A program made the position numbers and the translations under genes. A stretch of 8,364 bases of DNA. It comes from an uncultured Clostridia bacterium. Its GTDB lineage: Bacteria > Bacillota > Clostridia > TANB77 > CAG-508. The notes beneath the pieces are model-generated. The model saw only the letters and a list, made by a program, of their open reading frames with translations, had not been told where the DNA came from and searched no databases. The stretch is from NCBI GenBank assembly GCA_947626705.1, contig CANQTJ010000070.1, positions 1 to 8,364 of the forward strand, in the 5' to 3' direction. Positions 1 through 6,260 of this stretch are shown here, one piece after another (position 1 is the first letter of the stretch; every line of letters begins with the position of its first letter).

Positions 1-354
1 AATAACAAACACAAGGAAAACAAAATAAAAAATGAAAATGATAAAATCTGTAGAAAAATGCTAGATATAAAAATAGACGTATTATTAATAATGATTAACA
101 AAATCCTAAAAGAAAAATTAGGAGAAGAAAAGACAGAATCAATAATAAAAGAAATGAGGGGAGAGGAAAAAGAAATGTTACAAATATTAGAAACAATAAG
201 AGAAGAAAATGAAGAAATAAGACAAGAAGGAATTAGATATGGTAAACAAATGATAATAAAAGAAATGTTAAAAAGGAATATGCCAATTGATTTAATATCA
301 GAAGTAACAAATATGACCAAAAAATCCATAATGAAAATAGCAAAAAAACTGTAA
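1..354 (+). CDS. C-terminal part of a probable Rpn-family (PD-(D/E)XK) nuclease/transposase-like protein, 5' end outside window
   Basis: The frame is open from base 1, so the ATG at 58 is probably internal and the gene begins upstream of the window. The visible 117 residues are very rich in Lys and Glu, with a predicted long helix or coiled coil (about residues 40-85, including EEIRQEGIRYGKQ). They end in a small helical motif, MLKRNMPIDLISEVTNMTKKSI. A charged linker of EGxxxGK type followed by 'mLkxgmsiexIxxiTgls' is what I know from the C-termini of Rpn recombination-promoting nucleases (formerly transposase_31/PD-(D/E)XK). The catalytic domain is not in the window, so the assignment rests on the tail alone. 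Another regulator with a similar helical tail is possible. The stop is TAA at 352-354. Confidence 0.5.
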   Translation, partial: NNKHKENKIKNENDKICRKMLDIKIDVLLIMINKILKEKLGEEKTESIIKEMRGEEKEMLQILETIREENEEIRQEGIRYGKQMIIKEMLKRNMPIDLISEVTNMTKKSIMKIAKKL

Positions 355-386
355 TATATAAAATATTTAAAAAAAAATAAAAAGGA

Positions 387-418
387 ACTATTTTATGTTT
401 AAACTCATAAAAAATAGT
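387..418 (+). other. Imperfect hairpin downstream of the Rpn-like gene, possible weak terminator
   Basis: ACTATTTTATG (387-397) can pair with CATAAAAAATAGT (406-418), with two unpaired A residues and an 8-nt loop. It lies 33 nt after the stop codon of the first gene. No clear U-run follows, so a role in termination is uncertain. Confidence 0.25.
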
Positions 419-442
419 AAATAATTTTACTATAAGTATATG

Positions 443-450
443 AGAGGTGA
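443..450 (+). promoter_or_regulatory. Ribosome binding site that decides the patatin start
   Basis: AGAGGTGA at 443-450 is the only Shine-Dalgarno match here. It overlaps the GTG at 447, which therefore cannot be served by it. It sits 5 nt before the TTG at 456, so TTG 456 is the better start. Confidence 0.6.
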
Positions 451-455
451 ATCAA

Positions 456-1313
456 TTGAAATTAGGATTATCATTATCAGGTGGAGGCATTAGAGGCATA
501 GCTCATGCGGGTGTACTAAAGGCATTAGAGGAAAACGATATAAAAATAGATATAATTGGTGGAACTAGTTCAGGGAGTATAATATCTACATTATATGCTA
601 TGGGATATTCTCCATATTATATATACATATTATTTAAAAGATATGCAAATGATTTAGTTAGTCAAAATTCATTATCTGCAATTACTAGTTTAGGAAGTTT
701 AATGACAAGTAAAAAAACAAAATTTTCTGGTTTTTTTTCTGGGGAAGAAATTGAAAAAGGATTTAATGAAGTAGCTCTAAGAAAAGGAATAAAAAAGGTA
801 TCAGATATAAGTATGCCAATTACTATTCCAGCAGTAGATGTTCAAAATTCAAAAGAATATATTTTTACTAATATTATACCTAAAGACTCAAAAAATGATA
901 ATAAATATATAACAGATATATCTATAGGTAAAGCTATAAGAGCAAGTAGTAGTTTTCCTGTAATTTTTAGTCCCTGTGAATATGAACAGCATAAATTTTT
1001 AGATGGTGGTATTTTAGATAATTTTCCTTCATTAGAGGTAAGAAAGCAAGGTGCTGATAAAGTAATAACTGTTAATTTTAAAGCAGATGATATTGATGAT
1101 AATAGTAATGTGATGGATATAATAATGAGGTCTATTGATATAATGGGAAATAAGATATCAGAAGAATGTTTAAATGATAGTGATATGGTATTGACAATTA
1201 AAACTGACAAAACAGGATTATTAGAAATAGATAAGTTGGATGATTGTTATAAATATGGGTATAGACAAACAATAAAAAATATGGATAAAATCAAAAATCT
1301 AATTAACAATTAA
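456..1313 (+). CDS. Patatin-like phospholipase (RssA/YlbK-type)
   Basis: This is a predicted serine lipid acyl hydrolase of 285 residues when started at TTG 456; a GTG at 447 would add three residues but overlaps the ribosome binding site. All patatin landmarks are present. The oxyanion-hole loop SGGGIRG is at residues 8-14. The nucleophile elbow GTSSG has Ser38 as nucleophile. The second half of the Ser-Asp dyad is DGG at 183-185, inside FLDGGILDNFP. The length fits the small, single-domain bacterial RssA/YlbK group. No signal peptide or membrane helix is seen, so it is probably cytosolic or membrane-peripheral. The substrate is unknown. It stands alone, with 176 nt to the next gene, and no nucleotide-cyclase partner is nearby to suggest a CBASS-type defence role. 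Confidence 0.9.
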   Translation: MKLGLSLSGGGIRGIAHAGVLKALEENDIKIDIIGGTSSGSIISTLYAMGYSPYYIYILFKRYANDLVSQNSLSAITSLGSLMTSKKTKFSGFFSGEEIEKGFNEVALRKGIKKVSDISMPITIPAVDVQNSKEYIFTNIIPKDSKNDNKYITDISIGKAIRASSSFPVIFSPCEYEQHKFLDGGILDNFPSLEVRKQGADKVITVNFKADDIDDNSNVMDIIMRSIDIMGNKISEECLNDSDMVLTIKTDKTGLLEIDKLDDCYKYGYRQTIKNMDKIKNLINN

Positions 1314-1334
1314 TACTATTGAGTGAATATAATA

Positions 1335-1468
1335 TATTGAATAATTATATAATAAATAAAAAAATAGATATGATATATAATATTATTAATAATTATTTGA
1401 AAGCATTAAAAGAAATATAGTATGAATATAATAGTTAAAAATAATAATATTAATATAATTATTCAATA
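1335..1468. repeat. Inverted repeat with 16-bp perfect arms between patatin and cysteine desulfurase genes
   Basis: The arms are tattgaataattatat (1335-1350) and its exact reverse complement (1453-1468), separated by 102 nt of nearly pure A/T. The right arm ends 9 nt before the AAGAGG ribosome binding site of the desulfurase. It could be a MITE-like unit or a long-range mRNA structure. In DNA this AT-rich, chance contributes to the match. Confidence 0.35.
1397..1426 (+). promoter_or_regulatory. Candidate sigma-A-type promoter for the cysteine desulfurase gene
   Basis: TTGAAA (1397-1402, 5 of 6 to TTGACA) is followed after 18 nt by TATGAA (1421-1426, 4 of 6 to TATAAT). A better -10 (TATAAT, 1427-1432) is present but too far from this -35. 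The region is so AT-rich that such matches are common. Confidence 0.25.
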
Positions 1469-1489
1469 ATATGAGAAAAGAGGTATTAT

Positions 1490-2620
1490 ATGGATATTAG
1501 ATATTTTGATAATAGTGCTACAACTAGAATAAAGGAAGAAGTTATAGAGGAAATGTTTCCATACTTAAGTATACAATATGGAAATCCGTCATCTATGTAT
1601 AGTATTGGTAGAAATGCAAAGAGAGCAATTGAGAAAGCAAGGATAAGGGTTGCCTCTTTAATAAATTGTAAGCCAGAAGAAATATATTTTACAAGTTGTG
1701 GTTCAGAAAGTGATAATACTGCGTTAAAAGGAATTGCTTATTCGAATAGCAACAAGGGGAAACATATAATAACATCTAAAATTGAACATCCTGCTATACT
1801 AAATACTTGTCATAGCTTAGAAAAGCAAGGATTTAGTATAACATATATTGATGTAGATAAGAATGGACTTGTTAATTTAGATACCTTAAAAAATTCTATT
1901 AGAGAAGATACAATATTGATTAGTATTATGTTTGCAAATAATGAAATAGGTACTATAGAGCCAATTGAGCAAATTTCAGAAATAGCACATAAAAATAATA
2001 TTATATTTCATACAGATGCTGTTCAAGCTTGTGGAAATATTCCAATTGATGTACAAAAAATGGGTATAGATATGTTGTCTTTGTCAGGACATAAGATTTA
2101 CGCACCAAAAGGTATAGGAGCTTTGTATGTAAAAAAGGGTATAGAGTTTGAAAGATTTATAGATGGTGGACATCAAGAAAAAAATAAAAGAGCAGGTACT
2201 GAAAATGTTGCTCAAATTGTTGCTTTGGGTAAAGCCTGTCAGATTGCTGAAAAAAATTTAGAAGAATATCAAAATAAATTGAGAGATTTAAGAGATTATT
2301 GTTTACAAAAAATTAGTGATAATATTCCAAATATACATGTAAATGGTACTATGGAAAATAGATTGCCGGGAAATATTAATATAAGTTTTGAAAATATTGA
2401 TTCAAGTGAGTTATTGTTTAAGCTAGATAGTTATGGTATTTGTGCTTCGGGAGGCTCTGCATGTTCTTCAGGTGATAATAATCCTTCGCATGTTTTGACA
2501 GCAATTGGAGTTCCAAATGAATTGGCAAAAGGAGCAATTCGTTTTACTTTTGGAGATTTTAATGATATAGATGAAATTGATTATTTGGTTGACGTTTTGA
2601 AAAAAATCATTGTTTCTTAA
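1490..2620 (+). CDS. iscS: Cysteine desulfurase, IscS/NifS family (class V PLP aminotransferase fold)
   Basis: PLP-dependent enzyme that removes sulfur from L-cysteine as an enzyme persulfide and passes it to Fe-S cluster or tRNA-thiolation acceptors in the cytoplasm. The protein has 376 residues, normal for the family, and looks complete. Visible landmarks are YFDNSATT at 5-12, His100 in KIEHPAIL (stacks on PLP), Asp176 in HTDAVQ, the PLP Schiff-base Lys202 in SGHKIYAPKG, GGHQE...RAGTENV at 227-240, and catalytic Cys325 in GGSACSSGDNNPSHVL. The length of that catalytic loop matches group I (IscS/NifS) rather than SufS. The start is supported by AAGAGG at 1478-1483, 6 nt before the ATG. No iscU, thiI or mnmA gene follows; the next gene is convergent, so this copy is transcribed alone and its sulfur acceptor is not revealed by context. 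Confidence 0.93.
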   Translation: MDIRYFDNSATTRIKEEVIEEMFPYLSIQYGNPSSMYSIGRNAKRAIEKARIRVASLINCKPEEIYFTSCGSESDNTALKGIAYSNSNKGKHIITSKIEHPAILNTCHSLEKQGFSITYIDVDKNGLVNLDTLKNSIREDTILISIMFANNEIGTIEPIEQISEIAHKNNIIFHTDAVQACGNIPIDVQKMGIDMLSLSGHKIYAPKGIGALYVKKGIEFERFIDGGHQEKNKRAGTENVAQIVALGKACQIAEKNLEEYQNKLRDLRDYCLQKISDNIPNIHVNGTMENRLPGNINISFENIDSSELLFKLDSYGICASGGSACSSGDNNPSHVLTAIGVPNELAKGAIRFTFGDFNDIDEIDYLVDVLKKIIVS

Positions 2621-2696
2621 AGGATAAAAATTTATATTGATTATTTAGAAATTATGTATAATATTATAGTTTAATGATAATAAAAATTAATTAACA

Positions 2697-2785
2697 TTGA
2701 ATGTTGATATATTAATATTTACTGCATAACCTATAGATGTAACATAAATAATGCAACTGTTAAATATTAATATATCAACGTTTAG
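2697..2785. repeat. Long inverted repeat with 19-bp perfect arms between convergent genes
   Basis: gttgatatattaatattta (2703-2721) is exactly complementary to 2761-2779. Six outer pairs, three of them G-T, extend the stem to 2697/2785. An inner stem, tgcat (2723-2727) with atgca (2751-2755), continues it after a bulge. It sits between the 3' ends of the desulfurase and the FAD protein genes. No U-run follows either side, so it does not look like a standard intrinsic terminator. A MITE-like palindrome or a structured RNA fits better. Confidence 0.6.
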
Positions 2786-2836
2786 AATAAAAAACTATAA
2801 GTAGTGAATTATAATTATGAAATAATTGTGAACGTT

Positions 2837-4421
2837 CTATATGTTTTCAATTGCAGAAATTGCACATTTTATTCCATCAACGGATGCGGACATAATTCCG
2901 TCCTGCATAACCAGCACCTTCTCCACAAGGATATATACCATTAATATTAGAAAGTGAATTTTCACCTCTTAAAATCCTTACAGGAGAGGAACTACGAGTT
3001 TCTACACCAGTTAAAATACTATCTGGATTAGCAAAGCCATTCAATTTTGTATCAAAATATTTTATTCCTTCTTTTAAAGTTTTAGAAACAAAGTCTGGTA
3101 AAATTTCATTTAGGTTCGATAAAGTGATGCCAGGTTTATAAGATGGTTTAATATTTCCTATATAGCTTGATTTTATGTTATTATAGAAGTCTTCAAATCT
3201 CTGAATAGGTGCAAAATAGTTTGAACCTCCTAAAATAAAAGCTTTTTTTTCTAAATCTTTTTGAAAATCAATACCAGCTAAAGGACTATTATTTTTAAAA
3301 TCATTAGGTGTTACATTAACTAATACCGCAGAATTGGCGTTTATACCACTTCTTGAAAAATAGCTCATTCCGTTAGTAACAATAGTATTTTCCTCGCTAG
3401 AAGAAGGCATAACTATCCCTCCGGGACACATACAAAAAGTGTAACATGAACGACCTGTTTCACTATGATATGCTAATTTATAATCAGCAGGTGGTAATTT
3501 TAATTTAGTTTTATTTCCATATTGAGCTTTATTTATATCACTTTGTAAATGTTCAATTCTAACGCCAACAGAAAAATTTTTTGGCTCTAATATTAATCCT
3601 TTTTCATATAATTTATAAAAAGTATCTCTGGAACTATGCCCTATTGCTAAAATGAGAATATTAGTATTTATTATATCTGTACAATTAGTGTTTAAATTTA
3701 AGGTTTTAATACTTGAAAGAGTTTTATTATTAGTTTCAAAATCTATAAATTTTGTATTAAATAAAAATTTTCCACCTTTAGAAATAATATATTCTCTCAT
3801 ATTTTTAATAATTTTAATTAAATTATCTGTACCGATATGTGGCTTTGTAGTATAAAGAATTTGCTCAGGAGCACCAAACTTTAGAAAATTATCAAGAACT
3901 GTTCTGCAATGAGGAGAATTAATATTAGAAGTAAGTTTTCCATCTGAAAATGTACCTGCACCGCCTTCTCCAAATTGAACATTTGAATTAATATTTAATT
4001 TACCACTAGCTATAAAATTATCAACAGATAATTTTCTTTCTTCTACACTTTGCCCTTGTTCTATGATTAATGGTTTATATCCATATTTGATAAAAGTTAA
4101 TGCAGAAAATAAACCACTTGGTCCTGCTCCAATTATAACAGGTATTGTTGATTTATTAAGATTATATTCAATTTTATTTTCTATAAATTTATCAAGTTTA
4201 GATACATTCTTATATTTTAAATATTTTTCTTCATTTTTAAGATTTATATCAATTGAATATGAATAATGAATATCATCTTTTTTTCTAGCATCTATAGACT
4301 TTTTAGAAATATGCCATTCTGTAACGGATTCTTTTGGTATTTTATATTTATTTACTATTATATTAAATAATTCCTCATTGGCTATGTCTTCATAGATTTT
4401 TACATTGTTTATTCTTATCAT
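2837..4421 (-). CDS. FAD-dependent oxidoreductase of the COG2509 type, frameshifted near the C-terminus
   Basis: Large flavoprotein annotated in many Firmicutes as 'NAD(FAD)-utilizing dehydrogenase'; the substrate is not established. The N-terminal 85-90 residues are the usual family extension. A Rossmann FAD-binding loop, IIGAGPSGLFSA, lies at about 96-107 with an acidic partner at E121. The family motif FGEGGAGTFSDGKL is at 150-163 and GEGAGYAG at 500-507. The start has a clear AAGGAG ribosome binding site 6 nt upstream. As read, the frame continues RNYVRIR and stops at 2877. Skipping one base at about 2900 restores GGIMSASVDGIKCAISA and a stop at 2837-2839, giving 527 residues and the expected family ending. 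The lesion is either a real one-base insertion or a sequence error. The gene is monocistronic and convergent with the desulfurase. Confidence 0.85.
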
Positions 4422-4446
4422 AAATACTCCTTGTCATTTTTTATTT

Positions 4447-4475
4447 ATTATATAATTTAATTAGTATAAAGTAAA
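4447..4475 (-). promoter_or_regulatory. Probable sigma-A-type promoter of the FAD oxidoreductase gene
   Basis: On the minus strand TTTACT (4475-4470, 4 of 6 to TTGACA) and a perfect TATAAT (4452-4447) are separated by exactly 17 nt. The -10 lies about 25 nt before the ATG at 4421, which leaves room for the AAGGAG site. Confidence 0.5.
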
Positions 4476-4631
4476 TAGAAAATTTATGGTGCGATTATTA
4501 TAGGGTTAGGGCATTATGATTTCTTATTTATTTTGCATATAGGATGTAATAATATATTGATATAATAATATATATTTAAAGTTTATGTAAATAAAATTGA
4601 TAATTTTTTTGTTAGTTCTAATTACCTTTGT

Positions 4632-4663
4632 ATACGAATACAATTAAACAAAAGTATTCGTAT
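4632..4663 (+). promoter_or_regulatory. Perfect 10-bp inverted repeat at the spoIIID-like ribosome binding site
   Basis: ATACGAATAC (4632-4641) and GTATTCGTAT (4654-4663) are perfect inverted arms around 12 nt, ending directly before GGGGG (4664-4668), the likely ribosome binding site for the ATG at 4677. It could be an operator or an mRNA hairpin next to the RBS. AATACAAT at 4637-4644 is one base off the CATACAAT-like -10 of mother-cell sigma-E promoters, but no good -35 lies at the right distance. The rest of the gap from 4476 to 4631 shows no gene or clear signal. Confidence 0.4.
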
Positions 4664-4676
4664 GGGGGTTGGCTAT

Positions 4677-4925
4677 ATGAAGAGTATATCAATAGATGAA
4701 CGTGCGATTGATTTAGCACATTATATTATAGATTCAAAAGATACAGTGAGGGGTGCAGCTAAAAAATTTGGAATAAGTAAAAGTACAGTACACACGGAAG
4801 TAACACTAAAGAACGGTAGAAATAAATTGACGTCGAAAACTTTGTTTTCGTTACGGCAATTATATGGCTGTGCCAATTGGACAGGTAGGGACGAGCATTG
4901 CTCGTCTAATTCCAGAAAGTATTGA
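4677..4925 (+). pseudogene. spoIIID: Decayed spoIIID (sporulation mother-cell transcription regulator)
   Basis: SpoIIID is a small DNA-binding protein that acts in the mother cell during sporulation. Residues 1-43 match the family N-terminus: IDERAIDLAHYIIDSKDTVR, then AAKKFGISKSTVHTEVT with the helix-turn-helix at about 23-42. The usual continuation 'ERLxxIN' is absent from this frame. Codons for K-E-R, a damaged L, then E-I-N can be read at 4808-4827 if two small indels are allowed. After 4828 the sequence is unrelated, as if an insert begins. Another frame at about 4919-4989 reads IEIKKVFLAEKNPVVK before a stop, which may be what remains of the SpoIIID tail (weak). The open frame to 4925 keeps a normal 82 residues only by chance. 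The ATG at 4677 is preferred over 4662 because GGGGG at 4664-4668 precedes it. The head is clearly SpoIIID; the tail reading is inference. Confidence 0.65.
4828..4907. repeat. Hairpin-bearing insert within spoIIID, REP/MITE-like
   Basis: The stretch is less AT-rich than its surroundings and holds two neat hairpins, each with a 7-bp stem and 3-nt loop: CGAAAAC-ttt-GTTTTCG (4834-4850) and GACGAGC-att-GCTCGTC (4890-4906). The second one, preceded by GTAGG, has the form of the short 'GTAGGG plus GC-rich palindrome' intergenic repeats I recall from Clostridia genomes. The exact edges are not visible, and no target-site duplication could be assigned. Confidence 0.4.
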
Positions 4926-4997
4926 AATAAAGAAAGTTTTTCTAGCAGAAAAGAATCCAGTTGTGAAGTTGTGTTTAGTAATAAAATAAAAATTTTT

Positions 4998-5037
4998 ATA
5001 AAGCTTTGAAAGTAAAATTTTAAGGCTTTATTTTTTT
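4998..5037 (+). terminator. Intrinsic terminator after spoIIID remnant
   Basis: ATAAAGCTTTGAAA (4998-5011) pairs with TTTTAAGGCTTTAT (5018-5031) in a 14-bp stem with two G-U pairs and a 6-nt loop. It is followed directly by six more T (5032-5037). This separates the spoIIID remnant from the downstream cluster. Confidence 0.8.
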
Positions 5038-5121
5038 GCTCTAAAAATTATACAAAAACAAATTAAAAAAGCCACAAAATCGATTGTGATGCAAATTAAA
5101 GTTGAATGAAAGGAGGATTAT

Positions 5122-5610
5122 ATGAACAAACAAAAATTAAAAGGTTTATGGATACCAGTACAAATTTTATTAGACGAACAATTATCAGATAAAGAAAAAT
5201 TAATATTATCAATGATTTTATACTTGAGTGATGAAACAGGAAGTTGCTTTGTAAGTAATAAATATATAGCAAGTATTGTGAATGTAACCTCCGATAGAGT
5301 TTCAAAGATAATTAGTTCATTAAAGAAAGAGCAATATATAGAAGTGAAATTAAAATATAAATTAGATAGTAAAGAAGTAGAAAATAGGCAAATAGTTCCT
5401 AATAAAGAAAAATCATATTTGAATTATTCAATAAAATCACCACAATATAGTTATGAAAAAGAATTTGAAAGAATAGGAGAAGAAGCAAAAAAATATCAAA
5501 AAGAAAGAGATACAATAATAGCTAATAATGAAGAATTAAAAACCTATTTAGATGCCGAAAAACAAATTAGGTATGAAGATAGAGAAAAAGAAAATGAATT
5601 AGAGTTATAA
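5122..5610 (+). CDS. Helix-turn-helix protein of the phage/plasmid replication-organiser type (HTH_36-like)
   Basis: The protein has 162 residues with a near-perfect AAAGGAGG site 5 nt before the ATG. The N-terminal segment (KGLWIPVQILLDEQLSDKEK...) followed by a winged HTH at about 44-74 (SNKYIASIVNVTSDRVSKII, then SSLKKEQYIEV) is the pattern of HTH_36/DnaD-type proteins of phages, plasmids and integrative elements. These usually act in replication initiation or as regulators. The second half (about 112-162) is highly charged and predicted helical, perhaps a coiled coil; no DnaB_2/DnaD C-terminal domain is recognised. It follows a terminator, so it starts a new transcription unit. The gap to the next gene is 54 nt, so it could be co-transcribed with or regulate the cluster behind it. 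No recognition site is visible. Confidence 0.65.
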   Translation: MNKQKLKGLWIPVQILLDEQLSDKEKLILSMILYLSDETGSCFVSNKYIASIVNVTSDRVSKIISSLKKEQYIEVKLKYKLDSKEVENRQIVPNKEKSYLNYSIKSPQYSYEKEFERIGEEAKKYQKERDTIIANNEELKTYLDAEKQIRYEDREKENELEL

Positions 5611-5615
5611 AAATA

Positions 5616-5644
5616 TTGTAATAAAAGCTGTTTTATGATAGTAT
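5616..5644 (+). promoter_or_regulatory. Candidate promoter before the nucleotidase-transporter cluster
   Basis: TTGTAA (5616-5621) and TAGTAT (5639-5644) lie 17 nt apart in the short gap after the HTH gene; each matches consensus at 4 of 6 positions. Weak, but the spacing is ideal. Confidence 0.25.
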
Positions 5645-5664
5645 TATGTTGAAAAGAGGTAAAG

Positions 5665-6257
5665 ATGAAAATTGGAATAGATATAGATAATACATTAACA
5701 GAGGTTCAAGAAGAACTAAATGAAGCAGCATATAATTATGCGATTAAACTTGGGAAGGAAATTGATTCTTCAGTTATATCAGAAGATATAAATAATAATG
5801 GCTCATTTTATAAGGAAAAGTTTAAGTTTTCTTATGATGAATTGAGATATTTTCTTAAAGATATAATGGAGAAAATAATAAACAGAGCAAAACCAAGAAC
5901 GGGAGTTATAGAAACATTAGAAAATTAAGAGAAGAAGGTCATAAAATATATATAATAACTGCAAGAGATAGTGAATTTCATGATGATCCATATTTATTGA
6001 GTAAAAACTGGTTAGATAAAAATAAAATTGAATATGATAAATTAATTGTGAATGCAAGAAAAAAAGCACCAGTTTGCATACAAGAAAACATAGATTTATT
6101 TATAGATGACCAATTGAATAATTGCATAGAAATTACAAAAGAAGGTATACAAACAATAAGAATATCTAATGATAAAGAAAATTTTGAAAATATAGAAACA
6201 GCTGATAATTGGGAGCAAATATATAAATATGTTCAAAAAATAAGTGATATGGAGTAA
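5665..6257 (+). pseudogene. HAD-superfamily 5'-nucleotidase (NT5C/YqfW-like), split by a one-base frameshift
   Basis: Predicted HAD phosphatase, probably acting on (deoxy)nucleoside monophosphates in the cytoplasm. The first frame runs from ATG 5665 (AGAGG site 5 nt upstream) and stops at 5926-5928 after VIETLEN. Adding one A to the A4 run at 5921-5924 gives VIETLEKLREEGHKIYIITA and continues to the stop at 6255-6257, for 197 residues. All four HAD motifs are then present: motif I D6-I-D8-N-T (nucleophile Asp6, acid/base Asp8), motif II ITAR with Thr99, motif III Lys133/134, and motif IV FIDDQ with Asp148/149. Because every catalytic residue survives on both sides of the break, the lesion is either very recent or a homopolymer sequencing error. 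The gene ends 3 nt before the transporter ATG. The family assignment is good; the exact substrate is not determined. Confidence 0.75.
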
Positions 6258-6260
6258 CAA

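Noticed and set aside
842..1210. Minus-strand open frame inside the patatin gene
   Set aside because: It is antisense to a gene with all patatin motifs, rich in Ile/Leu/Ser as expected from reading AT-rich DNA backwards, and has no ribosome binding site.
456..1313. Patatin as a CBASS (CapV-type) antiphage effector
   Set aside because: No CD-NTase, HORMA or ubiquitin-like partner is next to it; the short single-domain form fits the RssA/YlbK group better.
3652..4266. Two plus-strand open frames within the FAD gene
   Set aside because: Antisense shadows of a well-recognised flavoprotein; hydrophobic composition follows from the opposite strand.
4864..4989. 41-residue open frame starting MAVPIGQVGTSIARLI
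   Set aside because: No RBS and no family recognised; it crosses the hairpin insert and is better explained as insert plus decayed spoIIID tail.
5096..5305. Minus-strand open frame over the HTH gene start
   Set aside because: It overlaps a gene with a near-perfect RBS and recognisable HTH, and has no family resemblance.
5621..5636. Small hairpin ATAAAA-GCTG-TTTTAT before the nucleotidase
   Set aside because: Only a 6-bp A/T stem with no U-run; expected by chance in this DNA.
5997..6257. Separate short gene starting at TTG 5997
   Set aside because: The sequence before 5997 continues as good HAD protein with motif II in the same frame, so the start is an artefact of the frameshift.
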